Assembly (NCBI RefSeq): GCF_000004075.3
Contig: NC_026656.2
Location: forward strand, 4,030,001 to 4,094,000
Direction: 5' to 3'
DNA length: 64,000 nt
Source: Cucumis sativus
Lineage: Eukaryota; Streptophyta; Magnoliopsida; Cucurbitales; Cucurbitaceae
A program made the translations under genes and the position numbers. The notes beneath the pieces are model-generated. The model was not told the origin of the DNA and made no database searches. It saw only the letters and a list, made by a program, of their open reading frames with translations. Below, in pieces: positions 49,601-61,033 of the stretch. How positions within the stretch are numbered: the stretch's first letter is position 1; each line of letters begins with the position of its first letter.

Positions 49601-52600
49601 GTTGGAATGCTCAAAACTTTGCTTCTCAATTCTAATCAATTTATGGAATAGAAATAAACAAAATATTATTTGAAATGTAAACAATATTAACAAAAGCATA
49701 TGGGAGTGGTGAAGGTAGGGAAGTAAAGACAAAACATGCTAAAAATACTTCACTTATAGAAGCGATTCGAGATAATAAAAAAATTAACATTCGTGAATTA
49801 TGAAGATGTAGAAAAATATCGAATCCAAATCTCGAACGTGGGTGTTACATTAATAATATGTAACTAAAATGTTTTTATCTTTGAATTTAAGTTTTGATTT
49901 TTCTTTTTGTATAATATTTTGCTACCTACTATATGGTATACTAACTTTGAACCTAAGTTTAGGTAATTACGTTTATTTACACACTCAAACTTATATTATC
50001 TTGTGGATGAGAGCTATTTTGTTTCTCATGTAGTCTATAATTGGATCACCGAGATATTCACCTTCTTGTATTTGAAGCGTTGTTTGGTATGAACCTTGCT
50101 AATTAAATTTAATTCGTTTCTTTCTTTGAAGAAATTTTCATACTTTTTTTAGGTTTTAACGTTTGTATATGGTTAGAAAATGTTGTTAATTTTACTTGGA
50201 TAGGAATTGATGTTTGGCAAATATTTTATTTTCTTTCTTTGTTATATGTTTTTGTTGAATGAAATTAAAGACAATGATTACAATTGGTATTACGAGACTA
50301 AATTATGCCATTCTTATTAACTAAGCTTTGTATTAGTTATTTTCTTTATATTTCAATTTATACCCTTGAAAATATTTTTAAAATATTGATCGATTTATGG
50401 TGGAAAAAAATGTAATGTCTCTCATTTTTAAGATTTTAGCTAAAGAATTAAGAAAAAGATTATAAAATAAATTTGGTTTAAGAACATAAATCCAAATGCA
50501 ATGGTTACAAGATGGACCTTGATAATTAAGTTTGATTTAATTAATTAGCATGCTTTAAATCTTTAAATAAAATACATTTTTCCAACTAAAACAAAGCATT
50601 CATTGCATCATTGTTGACACTTTTATATTTCCAATTCTTATTTGTATAGAATGTACCATTTTCCATCCTAAATATAAAGTTATTAATTTGTTATTTATCT
50701 AGTCGTCCCATTTCTTAATCTCATTGAATACAAAATTAGGAAAATTATGATCAACACCAAGACTTGAAATATAACAAGCATCCTACCTATGAATTCAATT
50801 TAATCGTATCGATAAATAAAATTTAGACGATTAAATGGTCTTTGTTATTAAATTTTGAAAAATCATTACAAAAACAATTCACTAAAAGATAAAACTCGTG
50901 TTGTAAAAACGAAACACAACATTATCACAAATACCTAAAAAGTACGTACAATACTAAAAATAAATAAGCAATTAAGAAAACAAGAAATTATTCAAAATTA
51001 TTCAATATCTCCAATTTCTCATTTAATTTGGAATTTCAAAGAATAGGTGTCGTATAAGACTCATAAAACACCACTTGAGGTGGATTACACGGACACTAAG
51101 AGTTAGTATCTTCAAGATATATATGACAATCTAGAAATACGTGGATTAAGTGAAACGTTACATTTTAATAACGAACACCTATTTAATAGTATTTATAATA
51201 ACGTGTAATAGTTATCCTAGTATTTAAAAATAAAATAAAGCTTTTTAATGCATAAGTTATCGTCAAATAGATTTTATATTTGCAATTAAAAAGAATAGAT
51301 TTTTTTATATATATATTTAGGTTGGTTATTAAAAAGTAAAATTTGAGATTATTTGTAAATAGATATGTAATTTTCAAAAACAAAATAATTATGATATAGA
51401 ATTTGAAGATAAAAAGATGATGATGTGTGAAAAGGAATATTAATAATACTTTTCTTTAGAATAAGAATATTATCAAAAGTTATATGATGAATAAGATTAG
51501 TCTTACATTGTAGCTTGAGAGATAGAGTGAACTAATGGCCATTTTAGAAAGTGACAATATTCAACATTAAATTAGTATTACTATGAATTTCTTTTATTCT
51601 AAATATAATTATTTTTTATTTTAATTATGTGTGGGGTTGACCTCCAAGAATTTGAATATTAGTGGTGGATCATTCTAGAAAGTGGTAATATCTAATTGAA
51701 GTAATTAAGTCTAAACCAATAATTTAAATAATGTGTTACTAATTAATTAAAAGTTTGCAATTTGCATTTAGCTTTTTAATTGCAACCAAATATAAGAGCT
51801 TATAAAGTCCACCTCCATGTGGTTTGATGTTGAAATTAATTAAATTATATTGTGAGGACTATTTTGCAAATCAAATACTTGCATTCTTACCTTTCTTCTT
51901 AAAAGAATAATTGAAAAAATCAAGTACCTAATCACTGTTAATTATCTTATTAAAAATGTTTGTTGTTTCAACCATTATTTACTATTTACCTATTACCTTT
52001 CTTTATTTAACCTATAAAAAATAATTAACTACTAACGTGTCTTTCGTGATTCTAAGGTTTAGAAATCTGCACTATATAAATGCTTTAACCTCAGTGACGT
52101 TACTCTCTAATAAAAAATTTCTCTATAGTTCGTACATAGACCTAATAAACATACCGTGATAGTGAACTAGATCTTTTTTATTTCTCTTACGTTTTTCTTA
52201 TTCTTCATTTGTTGTTTTTTCACAACAAACACGTCTAAATCTTGATATAAAATCAAACTTTTTCTCGCTTTGATTTAATTTAGTGAGTGTGATTATATTT
52301 AAAAGTTTAAAATATAATATTTAATGGAAATATCGATGAAGTTATTGATAAAATGACGATGTTTGAAATAGATATTTATGAATAAATTTATAAAAACACA
52401 GTTCAAAAAATCAGTTTAAATTAGTAAATTATTGTTTTATGTTGTTTAAACAGGTTTATATAATTACTATTATTTATGTTTCGTGGTCTTTTTACAAAAT
52501 AAAATGTATAATTTAATCTTTAAGTTTGATAAGTCTAAATAGACGGTGTAAAACCTATAATCATTAGGAGAGATATATATGTATTCATGGATTATTGACA

Positions 52601-53629
52601 TTTATACGAAAGATAGATCTAATATAAGTATGTTGAATATATAAGAAGACCTCATACTTTGGTTCATCAAACCTATGGTTGTAGTGAAATGGTAAACTAG
52701 AAGATACATGACATTTAATTTATCTTTGCTTGTTTTCAAAATTTTAACTAGCACACATTAATTCTTAATTGACTTTAAATTTAATCAAGTGACTAAGACA
52801 CAAAAGAACTAGTCTTGCATAGTTTCTTTGTGGAAATGTATGTAAGACCACACTTATAGTTGATGCAAGTTTGAACGGTTCAAGTGGATGTAGTAGTAAT
52901 AAGATCAACGAAACATTTTTTGGCCACTTCAATATCATTGACTAATGTTCGATGTAATGCTTTGAGTTTTGAAGGAAAACATGGATGAATCAAAATCATA
53001 TATGATAACAAAATGCACTCCTTTTTGTAATGATGTAATCATAGGAACTCAAAGCGTGTTTATCTTGAAGTAATATTATGTTGAGGTGAATTCTATACAA
53101 ACCATCGATTCTATATGAAAATGGCATGGTCAAGTTTCCTTACCTCACTTATTCTTAAAAAAAAAAAAGGTCAAATATCAATCATACTTCTAAGCTTTGA
53201 AAATTGTATAATTAAAACCTAAAATAGGGTGAGCATTGACACTCGAAAAATCGATTTGAACGAATGAAATCACCTACACTAGATGGTCGGTTTTATTAAA
53301 AATATAATCGATGGTCAATTTAATTAAAATATTTTTAAAAATCGACCAAAATCGATCAAAACCAATCAAAACTGACCCACTGAACATCGTTGTCGATTTT
53401 TCTTAGTATAAGCTGACTAGGTCGATTTTCGATTTCAATATTTTTGTACCAAATATTTGAAAAAAAAAGGACAAATAGGAAAAAAAAAAAAGAGGTAAAT
53501 ATTCACAACCAAATTTAACTAAAGTAAGAATGATTTCAAATAAAAAAACATTTTAAAGAAAAAATCAAATTGATGAAAATAAAACCCTAACTTTGTAATT
53601 AGGAGGGAAAAAAACAAAGAAACAAAGTG
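46669..53629. other. Upstream region of GAE1 and AT-rich intergenic DNA
   Basis: No gene recognised. A TTAT/TTTA microsatellite runs at about 46,738-46,772. A relatively GC-rich island at about 48,000-48,250 stands out from the surrounding AT-rich DNA but has no coding frame. A (TC)n run occurs near 49,514-49,530. The rest is AT-rich with no feature I can support, apart from the repeat near 53,226. Confidence 0.55.
53226..53445. repeat. Short inverted-terminus repeat, possible copy D
   Basis: Starts agggtgagcattgacactcg followed by aaaaatcgatt, very like the inverted right termini of copies A and B. The interior repeats aatcgacc/atcgatca motifs. The right end is not clear. Confidence 0.35.
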
Positions 53630-53750
53630 GCTTTCTTTCTCAATTCTGTATTCTTTCAATTTTAGAGTTCATCTACAAATTCTGTTTAATCTGTCGTTTC
53701 TGATTCTTCATCGTCTCAACTTTGCATTATCGGGACAAGAAAGCCATCTG
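53630..53750 (+). other. Candidate non-coding first exon of the FLX-like gene
   Basis: A C/T-rich leader-like stretch (ttctttcaattttagagttc, cttcatcgtctcaactttgc) ends at a possible donor (catctg|gttcgt). The FLX-like coding start at 56,266 is preceded by a strong acceptor (ttcgtgcag|tgaaacc at 56,231), so at least one 5' UTR exon must lie upstream. This is the best candidate I see. The end points are guesses. Confidence 0.35.
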
Positions 53751-54479
53751 GTTCGTCTCAATTTTGTTTTTATCCTTCTTTTGAATTCACTTTTTGCGTA
53801 TTTGGGTCATCCATGGTTCTTAATTTGCTGATGAAAAACTATTTTGTTTTGGGGTTCTTTGGTTTTATGATATGGGGTTTTTTATTCTTTCGTCCCATGT
53901 TTTTGGTTTCGCTTTTACAAGCTTATGGAAGTTTGGAAGCTTGCTTAAAACATGAATTTTTTGGCTTCTCCTAAGCCTCTGTTAATGTTAGGCTTGTAGA
54001 AGAGTCAATTGTTTTGTGATTTTTCTAATCTCTTCGTATGGTATACGGAATTCTTTGTTTATGCCATTTCGGTTTTTTATCTTGAACATTTGTTTACATT
54101 ATGGTAACTTGAACGAGTAAGTTTGGGAGTGATTACGTAAAATACTAAACTTGTAAGATTCCTTTTGCTTCCTGATGTAGCCTAAATGATGAAAGGAGAG
54201 GTATCTGTAAGAATAAACTCAAAGTGGGAATCAAAAGTTATGAATACAAGAAGGCAATCCCACTAGTTATAGAGAATTGTAAAGGAAACTAATCTTAATC
54301 TCAATCAATTAGAGAAACCAATCCTAATCTTTATAAACTAAGGAAACTAGTCATAATCCTAATCCAATCAATTAAGAAAACTATTCCTAATTCTAATCAG
54401 TTAAGGATTTAATTAAGATAACCTAACTTACTCTAATCCTTTCAACATCACTCTCCTTCTGTATTTAGTTATTAGAGAA

Positions 54480-54900
54480 ATCAATGGTAGTGAATCCATT
54501 TTCATTTCCTTTTTCCAATCATGAGTGGCCCCAATTTGGATTCATTGATCGTTTTCTGTTTGGAAAACATGTTCCTGTATTGGTTGCTTTGTTTGGATTA
54601 TACTTATAATCTGGATTATAGTTTAAAGGAATGGTGTTTCAGCTTTTTCTTTGATGCTTCCCCTTCAAATCAGCTTCACTGGTCACAATTTGTGAGGTAC
54701 TCATAGAGTTGAGATTTCATTAGAGTTCTGAAGATGGATTTGCTCTAAATTGGATTATGTTCTGCATGTGCCAACTGCTGAGCCATGAAATTTTTTCCAG
54801 GCCTGGTGGATAAACGATATGTTGTTTGAAGTTTTCAAACTTTATTTGTTACTTTTTGTTTCGGTTTGGACGCAATAAGAAAGCTTTTTCAGAATGTTTG
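54480..54900 (+). repeat. Intronic segment shared with COX6B intron 1
   Basis: Ordered blocks here recur in COX6B intron 1 (61,130-61,410): aatttggattcattgatcg and ttttctgt; tcaaatcagcttca(c/t)tggtc; gagatttcattagagtt(c/t)t and gaagatggatt; then tcaaactttatttgttac followed by tttggacg. The collinear order over about 400 bases shows common descent. Whether it is a duplicated 5' gene region or a repeat is unresolved. Confidence 0.75.
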
Positions 54901-56265
54901 TCTCACATTATTTCTCGTGTTAAACTGTCGAGTGGAAATTGGTGTTTGATATGATTTCAGGAGGATCAATGGATTGACAGTTCTTTTTAGTTGTTTTACC
55001 CAATGCCCTCACCTTTACTCTTTCGCTATTGGAAACAAATGCTCTTATCTCACAATACCTTTAGTTTACTTTTCCTCTGGTAGTCTGTTTTTTACTTCCA
55101 GTCCAGAAGTGCTCTTGGCTGAAAGGGAGTTAGATGAGTTAACTACTTACTGCCCCTTCCCATGGTCTTGTGTTACTTCAAGGCCCATGGATTGCAGCAC
55201 TTGGTCTTTTGAACTTTGGAAGGTGAAAGTTTAGAAGATAGACAGACTTTTTTCCTTGTTTGTTGTGTTACGGGAGAATTTACTTCTTGCCTGCTGTACA
55301 GAAACTTTCCTGCTTTGTTTTGGCCTTTAGGCCTCATTGGAGTGCATTATCTGTAAATAGGCTTTTGATCATACATTTTTGGAGGTGTTCGTTTTAGGCA
55401 GTTTGTTGGAGCTAATTCCTATTTGCCTTGGACTTGAGTAGTTTGGCTCTCTTTCGGAAAAAAGGAGAAAAAAAACAAAAGTTTCATTCACAAGCAGGAT
55501 TCTTGGTGATCCTCTGGAATATAAAGTCGAAATAAAAGTGTTTTTAGGGAGTTGGAGGCGAGCATCTTTATTTATTTATTTAACTTTTAGAGAGACAAAC
55601 TATTGATAGACAAAATGCTCACCATAGGTGGATTACAAGAACAATTGACCTCTCTTTAGTAAAGAAGAAAGACTATAATCTTTGAAGAGGTGTGAGGATT
55701 TACACCAATATTAAACCTTTTAGAAAGAACCAGATCAATGAAACCCTTAAAAGAACCACAAGTTTGATTAATTTTCCACTTGGTGGACCATTATATTAGA
55801 ATAACTAGGATTAGAAATACAACCAATGATCTATTTTTGACGTAAATGGTCAAAAGCTTTAACTTGAAGGATCACCTCAAGAAACCCTAATCATCTTATC
55901 AAAGGTTTTCTTTCTCTAAAGCAAGCTTAAGAATCAAACTCTTTTTCTTTTGAGCACTTCAATCATCAATAGTCTCATTGTAATAGCAGAGGCATTTAGG
56001 ATTTGTCTCCCTGGTACAAATGCATAGAGTTGCTTGTCTTTCAACTGGTTTGGCTGGATTTTAAGACTTGATTATTCTTTAAGAAATAACTTTCTTCTCT
56101 TATAATTATCGAGTACTTACTTGATTTAGTTAAAAATTATGTCCGTAAGTGTGTTTCTGTCTTATACATGTTTTTTAGTTCAAGCATCTAGCTGTGCATA
56201 AAAGTGTGCATATCCTTTGAAATTCGTGCAGTGAAACCAGTGCTTGAGATAAATCATAAATATAG

Positions 56266-59200
56266 ATGTCCTCGAGGGAAACACTTCAACCACTATACAA
56301 TGGGCGTCCTGTTAAGGCTCCAGGGTTGATGCGGCATGGTCCGTTTCCTGGATCAGATTCTGCTGTTGGTCACAAGTCTCTTGAATTACTAGAGGACAAA
56401 TTAACTGTACAGACATCTGACATAGAAAAACTTGCAAGGGAAAATCATAAATTGGCAACTGCTCATGTCACTTTGAGGCAAGAGCTTGTAGGCGCTGAGA
56501 AAGAAATACAAACCGTGCGGGCACATATTCGAAGCATTCAGACTGAAAGTGATATTCAGATGAGAGTATTGCTAGATAAGATTGCAAAAATGGAAGCAAG
56601 TATTGAAGCGGGAGAGGGGCTGAAGAAGGACTTGCAGCAGGTCCACATGGAGGCCCAAGGCTTGGTCAAAGACAAACAAGAATTAACCTTCCAAATTCAA
56701 CAAGCAACCCAGGAGTTGAATAAAACAGAGTCGGATATTAAGAATCTACCCAATTTACATGCTGAGCTCGAGGATTTGAGGAAAGAACACCAAAGGTTAA
56801 GGTGAGATGTATTTTGACATTTCTGCTTTTCTTTTAAAATGTTTCAGTACCAACTATTTAGCTCAAGAATTATTTGGCCATTAACATAATTTAGACTAAA
56901 ATCAAAATACTAAATTCTTTGTCATTACTTTTTTTTCTTCTTTTTATACTAGAAACCAATTTTTTCCACCAAGAAGCAAGGGCGGATTTATTAAGGGGCC
57001 AAGGTGCCCCCCTTACATTATCGATTTTTGTATTTTAATATTAATTTTGAAGTGTTAAATTACAATACATATTAAATTTAACTTTCCTTTTCAGTTGTGA
57101 GTTCAAATCTCATCTACTACAATTATTTTTACGAAAATGTTTTTCTTCCAAAAAGAAAAAAAAAACTCATATATAACCCAAACTTATTTCCTAAACCTCA
57201 TTTGTTATCTAACACAAAAATAATTAAAAAATGTATTATTCTTTTTTTTTTTCCTTTTTGTATGCAAATTTTAAATTCATATATTTACATTACAAAAAAA
57301 ATCATGTGAAAATTGTCGGTCTTTCTTTATTGCTACAAATGTAGTGAATGGAGCATGAGTGAAATGTCAGAGATAATAGAACAAAAGTAGTTTTAAAATG
57401 CAACCCCCAACTTGATAATAGAAATAAAAAATAATCACTTAACATTTAGAATTAAGATTAAACATAGATGCATTAAAATGCACCCATTTTCATACTTCTT
57501 TCCATGACCTGTGTATCCTTGCGAATTTTCGCTGGTTCTTCTAGTTTGATGAGCTACAAATGGATTACAAATCCACCTTGCCAAAGTACCCTGACTTACT
57601 TCCCATATAATCTTTATTTGGTAGTTTGAACGACGTTCATCCAAACAAGATTGAAATCTTGCTAATCTTGCTAATCTTCCTTCAGGAGGTAATCACCTCT
57701 AGGTGTAGGTGTTTTTCCTATTTCATCTTTTAATGAAATGTTTCTCATTGAAAAAAAAAATCCTTTGGCAGCTCAGTCTTGGAGTTATTAATATGGCAGA
57801 TCAGCTTAGAAAAAGCCTTATCTTTACCTTTCCCCATCACGGTGTATTATGTGTTCTTTTGATTTGAAGCATCCTGAACATCATTTTGCCATTGGTCCTC
57901 TGCTTCTAGATATTGGGCAACGGCTGTGGATGCTTTTAGTTGGTCCTTGATTTTTCCTAACATCTTTGATATTCTTGCACCCATTTTCGTTGGCCATCCA
58001 TTCCATGCTACAGAACGGAGAAGACTTTGTCAGTTGCTTTCAACAAAGTTATCTGTTAGGAACCAAAGTAGTATGGGCTGCCTTTGTTCCACATTGGTTA
58101 GAATGAGGTGACCAATGAATTACTTAAGTGGCTTGGCTCTCCCACCCCAATAGCTGACTTTTGGGAGCTTAGCCATAATGCCATTAACATTGCTGATCGT
58201 CTCCAGTGTCGTATGCCTTATACTTCTCTTTCTCCATCTTGGTTTATTATGTGTTGTGCTCATGTTGAGTCTCCTGCTTATCTTTTTATTCCTTGTCCTT
58301 TTGCTCGGCAATTTTGGGACAACATTTTGGAGGCTTTGGATGGTCTATTGCTCATTCCAACAATATTTATGTCATTCTGAAATCTCTTATGGTGGGACAC
58401 CCATTCTTTGGTTGCAAGAAGATTATTTGGCTGGCTATTCTTCAAGCTTATTTTTGGACTTTATAGGGTGAGCGTAATAGGCGTCTCTTTCAGGATTTTG
58501 CTTCCTATTTTACTTCTTTTTTTGACATTGTTTTGTCCATGGCTTTTTCTTGGTGCAAAACTGGGCACCCATTTAAGAACTTTATTAGCCTTTCTTTCTG
58601 AGTTTCCAGTTGACGCTTTTTTGTAATCACCTCTTGGTGCTTGGGTTTCCCCTTATTTCATCTTATCAATTAAATGTTTCTTATAAAAAAACACTTTTTA
58701 AGGAACCATTTTCAACCCTAGAGTTATATAGATTCATTGCTTTCTCATGCTATGTATTGGTGTAAATGTAAATACTATTTTTTTCTGAAGCATTTGTTCA
58801 TCAATTTCTATCTAAAAAGGTTTTTTTTTGTAATAACAAGTATAGGTGTTTCGTGTGTTGGTGTTTTTACTCCATTATTTCATTTTTATCAACGAAATTT
58901 GTTTCAAGTCCACTAGTGAGGGAAGTGCGACATGATATAAAGTTAAATATATCTTCTTGCATTAGCTTAAACTTTTGGATCAATTGGTGATGGGTGCTAT
59001 GCTATGTGAACTGTGGCAACATGAATTCTTTTTTTATCTGGATGAAATGAATATTTGATATTTGAGTCTTGATTTGAATTTTCAACTTAATGTGCTAATT
59101 CGTTTATTTATTAACCCGGTACGCAGAGTTACATTTGAGCATGAAAAAGGCAGGAACATTGAACAAGTAGAGCAAATGAAAGCAACAGAAATGAATCTGA

Positions 59201-59599
59201 TTGCCCTTGCAAGGGAAGTAGAGAGGTTGCGAGCCGAGGCTTTGAATGTGGAGAAACGGGCATACGGTACATTTCTTTTCACACTTTTCAGTTAATCTAT
59301 TGACACTTACGATGAGACTAAAACTATCTGGTTCTTCTGTAGCACCAAATGCATACAGTGGTGCGTACACGCGTTTGGATCCTTCGTACCCACCTCACAT
59401 GCCTGGTGCTAATGGCTACATTGACATATATGGAAGGTCGCAAGTCGTAATGGCTCCTGTGGTGTCAGGAGACAGTGAAATTTCGCATTCCATTGATCAT
59501 GGCTCAGCCCCAGCTGAAACAAGCGCTGGTGTGGCCGCCCCCATTGGTAACACTGCTGCCTGGGAAACAAGGTTTGATCCATCCATTCCTCGAAGATGA
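56266..59599 (+). CDS. FLX-like coiled-coil protein (FLC EXPRESSOR family)
   Basis: Three coding exons join in frame into 310 residues: 56266-56801, 59127-59266 and 59343-59599. A short basic N-terminus (MSSRETLQPLYNGRPVKAPG) precedes a long heptad-rich coiled coil at about 37-222 with family-typical text (LLEDKLTVQTSDIEKLAREN, AREVERLRAEALNVEKRAY). A Pro/Gly/Tyr-rich tail follows (226-310) ending DPSIPRR. FLX of Arabidopsis acts with FRIGIDA in FLC activation; the roles of most FLX-like paralogues are less clear. I cannot assign a specific paralogue number. The ATG follows an in-frame stop-rich leader and a clear 3' splice site, so the first coding exon is exon 2 or later. Intron 2 of the coding part (56,802-59,126) is 2.3 kb and full of LINE debris. 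Confidence 0.92.
56940..57110. repeat. Possible DNA-transposon end in FLX-like intron 2
   Basis: The string gggcggatttattaaggggc, then caaggtgcccccc, resembles a widespread plant repeat terminus (ggcggatttagggggccaaggtgccccc type, usually hAT-like). Only one end is clear. The following sequence is AT-rich. Confidence 0.35.
57690..57765 (+). mobile_element. LINE 3'-tail copy 1 in FLX-like intron 2
   Basis: gtaatcacctctaggtgtag, then tttcatcttttaatgaaatg and a terminal A-run, match the tail of the LINE fragment at 58,620-58,690. It is a 5'-truncated insertion or a piece of one. Confidence 0.6.
57890..58695 (+). mobile_element. 5'-truncated LINE with zf-RVT-type C-terminus
   Basis: Frames with shifts between them read DAFSWSLIFPNIFDI, then ADFWELSHNAINIADRLQCR and SWFIMCCAHVESPAYLF, then IPCPFARQFWDNI. 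After another shift comes GERNRRLFQDFASYFTSFFD. This is the order seen at the C-terminus of plant LINE-1 reverse transcriptase polyproteins: the zf-RVT domain (CxxC...ES..HLF..C.FA...W), then an ERNRR(I/L)F segment. Stops and frameshifts show it is dead. It ends at ttcttataaaaaaac at about 58,690. It lies in sense orientation inside the FLX-like gene. Confidence 0.8.
58840..58910 (+). mobile_element. LINE 3'-tail copy 3 in FLX-like intron 2
   Basis: ggtgtttttactccattatt, then tcatttttatcaacgaaatt, matches the other LINE tails. This copy has no obvious poly-A and has no upstream coding trace. Confidence 0.55.
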
Positions 59600-60252
59600 G
59601 TGTGTAGCCACGATTAGTGTTTCTTTGTTCAAATGCCATAATTTGTTACAAAGAAAGTATATTCACTCTTTAATTCAAAGTTTCTCCCTGTAACATTTCA
59701 GGTATTATGAATACCGTCATGCTAACAATACCATTCATGTTAAAAAAGGTCAATTAATGGTGTAATCTAGAGATCAACCTTACTCATTTGGGTAGGAGTT
59801 AATTGACTGGGATGAAATTGATGAACTTGGGAGTATTAAGATAGTTCTGTTTTGATTGTTTTGATTGACTTTCTACGTGCTTACAAAAAATTCCCTTTGG
59901 AACACTTTTTTAAACATTTGGAAATTCTATCAAAACAAGCTTGTCTTCTCCCATAGAGAACTTTGAAGTACATATATTGTCTACAATGTGATTGTACAAG
60001 AGATTGAATCTTTGTCGTGTATTTTTAGTGTCGGAGACCTCACACTATTATGGGATAAATATTATAATGAGATCATCTAAAACTAGAGTATTTGTTATCT
60101 CTTGGTGGTTATAAAATACAAATATAAGAAACACTTTCTATTTGCCATTCACTGGTTGGGGCAGTAGAGCAAGATTCACACATTCAATCTGATCAACAAT
60201 CTGATCAAGAAGAAGGATCTCGTCTATCCATGGTTATAAAATGGTATGTGTT

Positions 60253-60336
60253 CTTTTGCTTACGAGAACTTGTTATTGTTTCATACAAGTGAGGTTTTTG
60301 CTTATAAGAACTTGTTATTGTTTCATACAAATGAGG
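60253..60336. repeat. Two-copy 42-bp tandem duplication
   Basis: The unit containing agaacttgttattgtttcat and acaa(g/a)tgagg occurs twice in a row (60,253-60,294 and 60,295-60,336) with about four mismatches. Confidence 0.85.
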
Positions 60337-60868
60337 TAAAAGGTAAACGTGAAAGTCTTATTTCAAAACATGAATTTCAAGTTCTAAGAAGTAGTATAAG
60401 TATTTTGTTTTTAAAATTTGACTAAAATTTCAACCGTTCGTTAATGAAACACAAAGGTGATGGTAACTAACATCAAAGTTAAGAAATCAACCGTTTGATC
60501 TTTTCTTTATCTCTAAACATCAGTTTGATTATTTTCAAAATTCAAACAAACATTTTACATTTTTGAAATGGAAAAAAAAGGTGCTTTTAAAAACTTGTTT
60601 TTCATATGTATATAATTTGGTTAAGAATTGAAATGTTTTACCTATAAAATATATATAAAAAAAACACGATTAACTTTATTACGTGGAACAAACATAATTT
60701 TTTAAAATTAAAGCTAAATGTTTATGTGTTTTTAAATATATTATTTAATTTTCAATAACAACAATTGAGCTTCCACCTTGAATTATGTAAGTTCTGAGAG
60801 CTTGTTTAAAAATTTAATACAATTATAGTTTTAATTAAATTTAATTGTGAATTAACGGGCTGTCTTGA

Positions 60869-60910
60869 TGGGCCGAAGAAGGCCCATATAGAACGGCCCA
60901 CTTATATATG
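60869..60910 (+). promoter_or_regulatory. Site II (TGGGCC) cluster and TATA of COX6B
   Basis: Three TGGGCC motifs (60,869-60,874 forward; 60,881-60,886 and 60,895-60,900 reverse) lie within 32 bases, followed at once by a TATATA at about 60,904-60,909. Site II elements (TGGGCY), bound by TCP factors, are typical of promoters of nuclear genes for respiratory-chain subunits. The start codon is about 125 bases downstream, so the position fits. Confidence 0.7.
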
Positions 60911-61033
60911 ATTTCATTGGACAAAAAATCCAACATCTTCTTCGTTCAACTTAAACTGCGCCTTCCTCTACGTTGCATTACAGAGTCTTCCATTTGATCT
61001 CCAAAATTTCTAGGACCTTCAATCCGATCAGTC

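Larger units (their letters stand above)
59600..61033. other. Region between the FLX-like and COX6B genes
   Basis: Contains the FLX-like 3' flank, a 42-bp tandem duplication (60,253-60,336), AT-rich spacer and the COX6B promoter with site II-type motifs. No further gene is seen. Confidence 0.6.
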
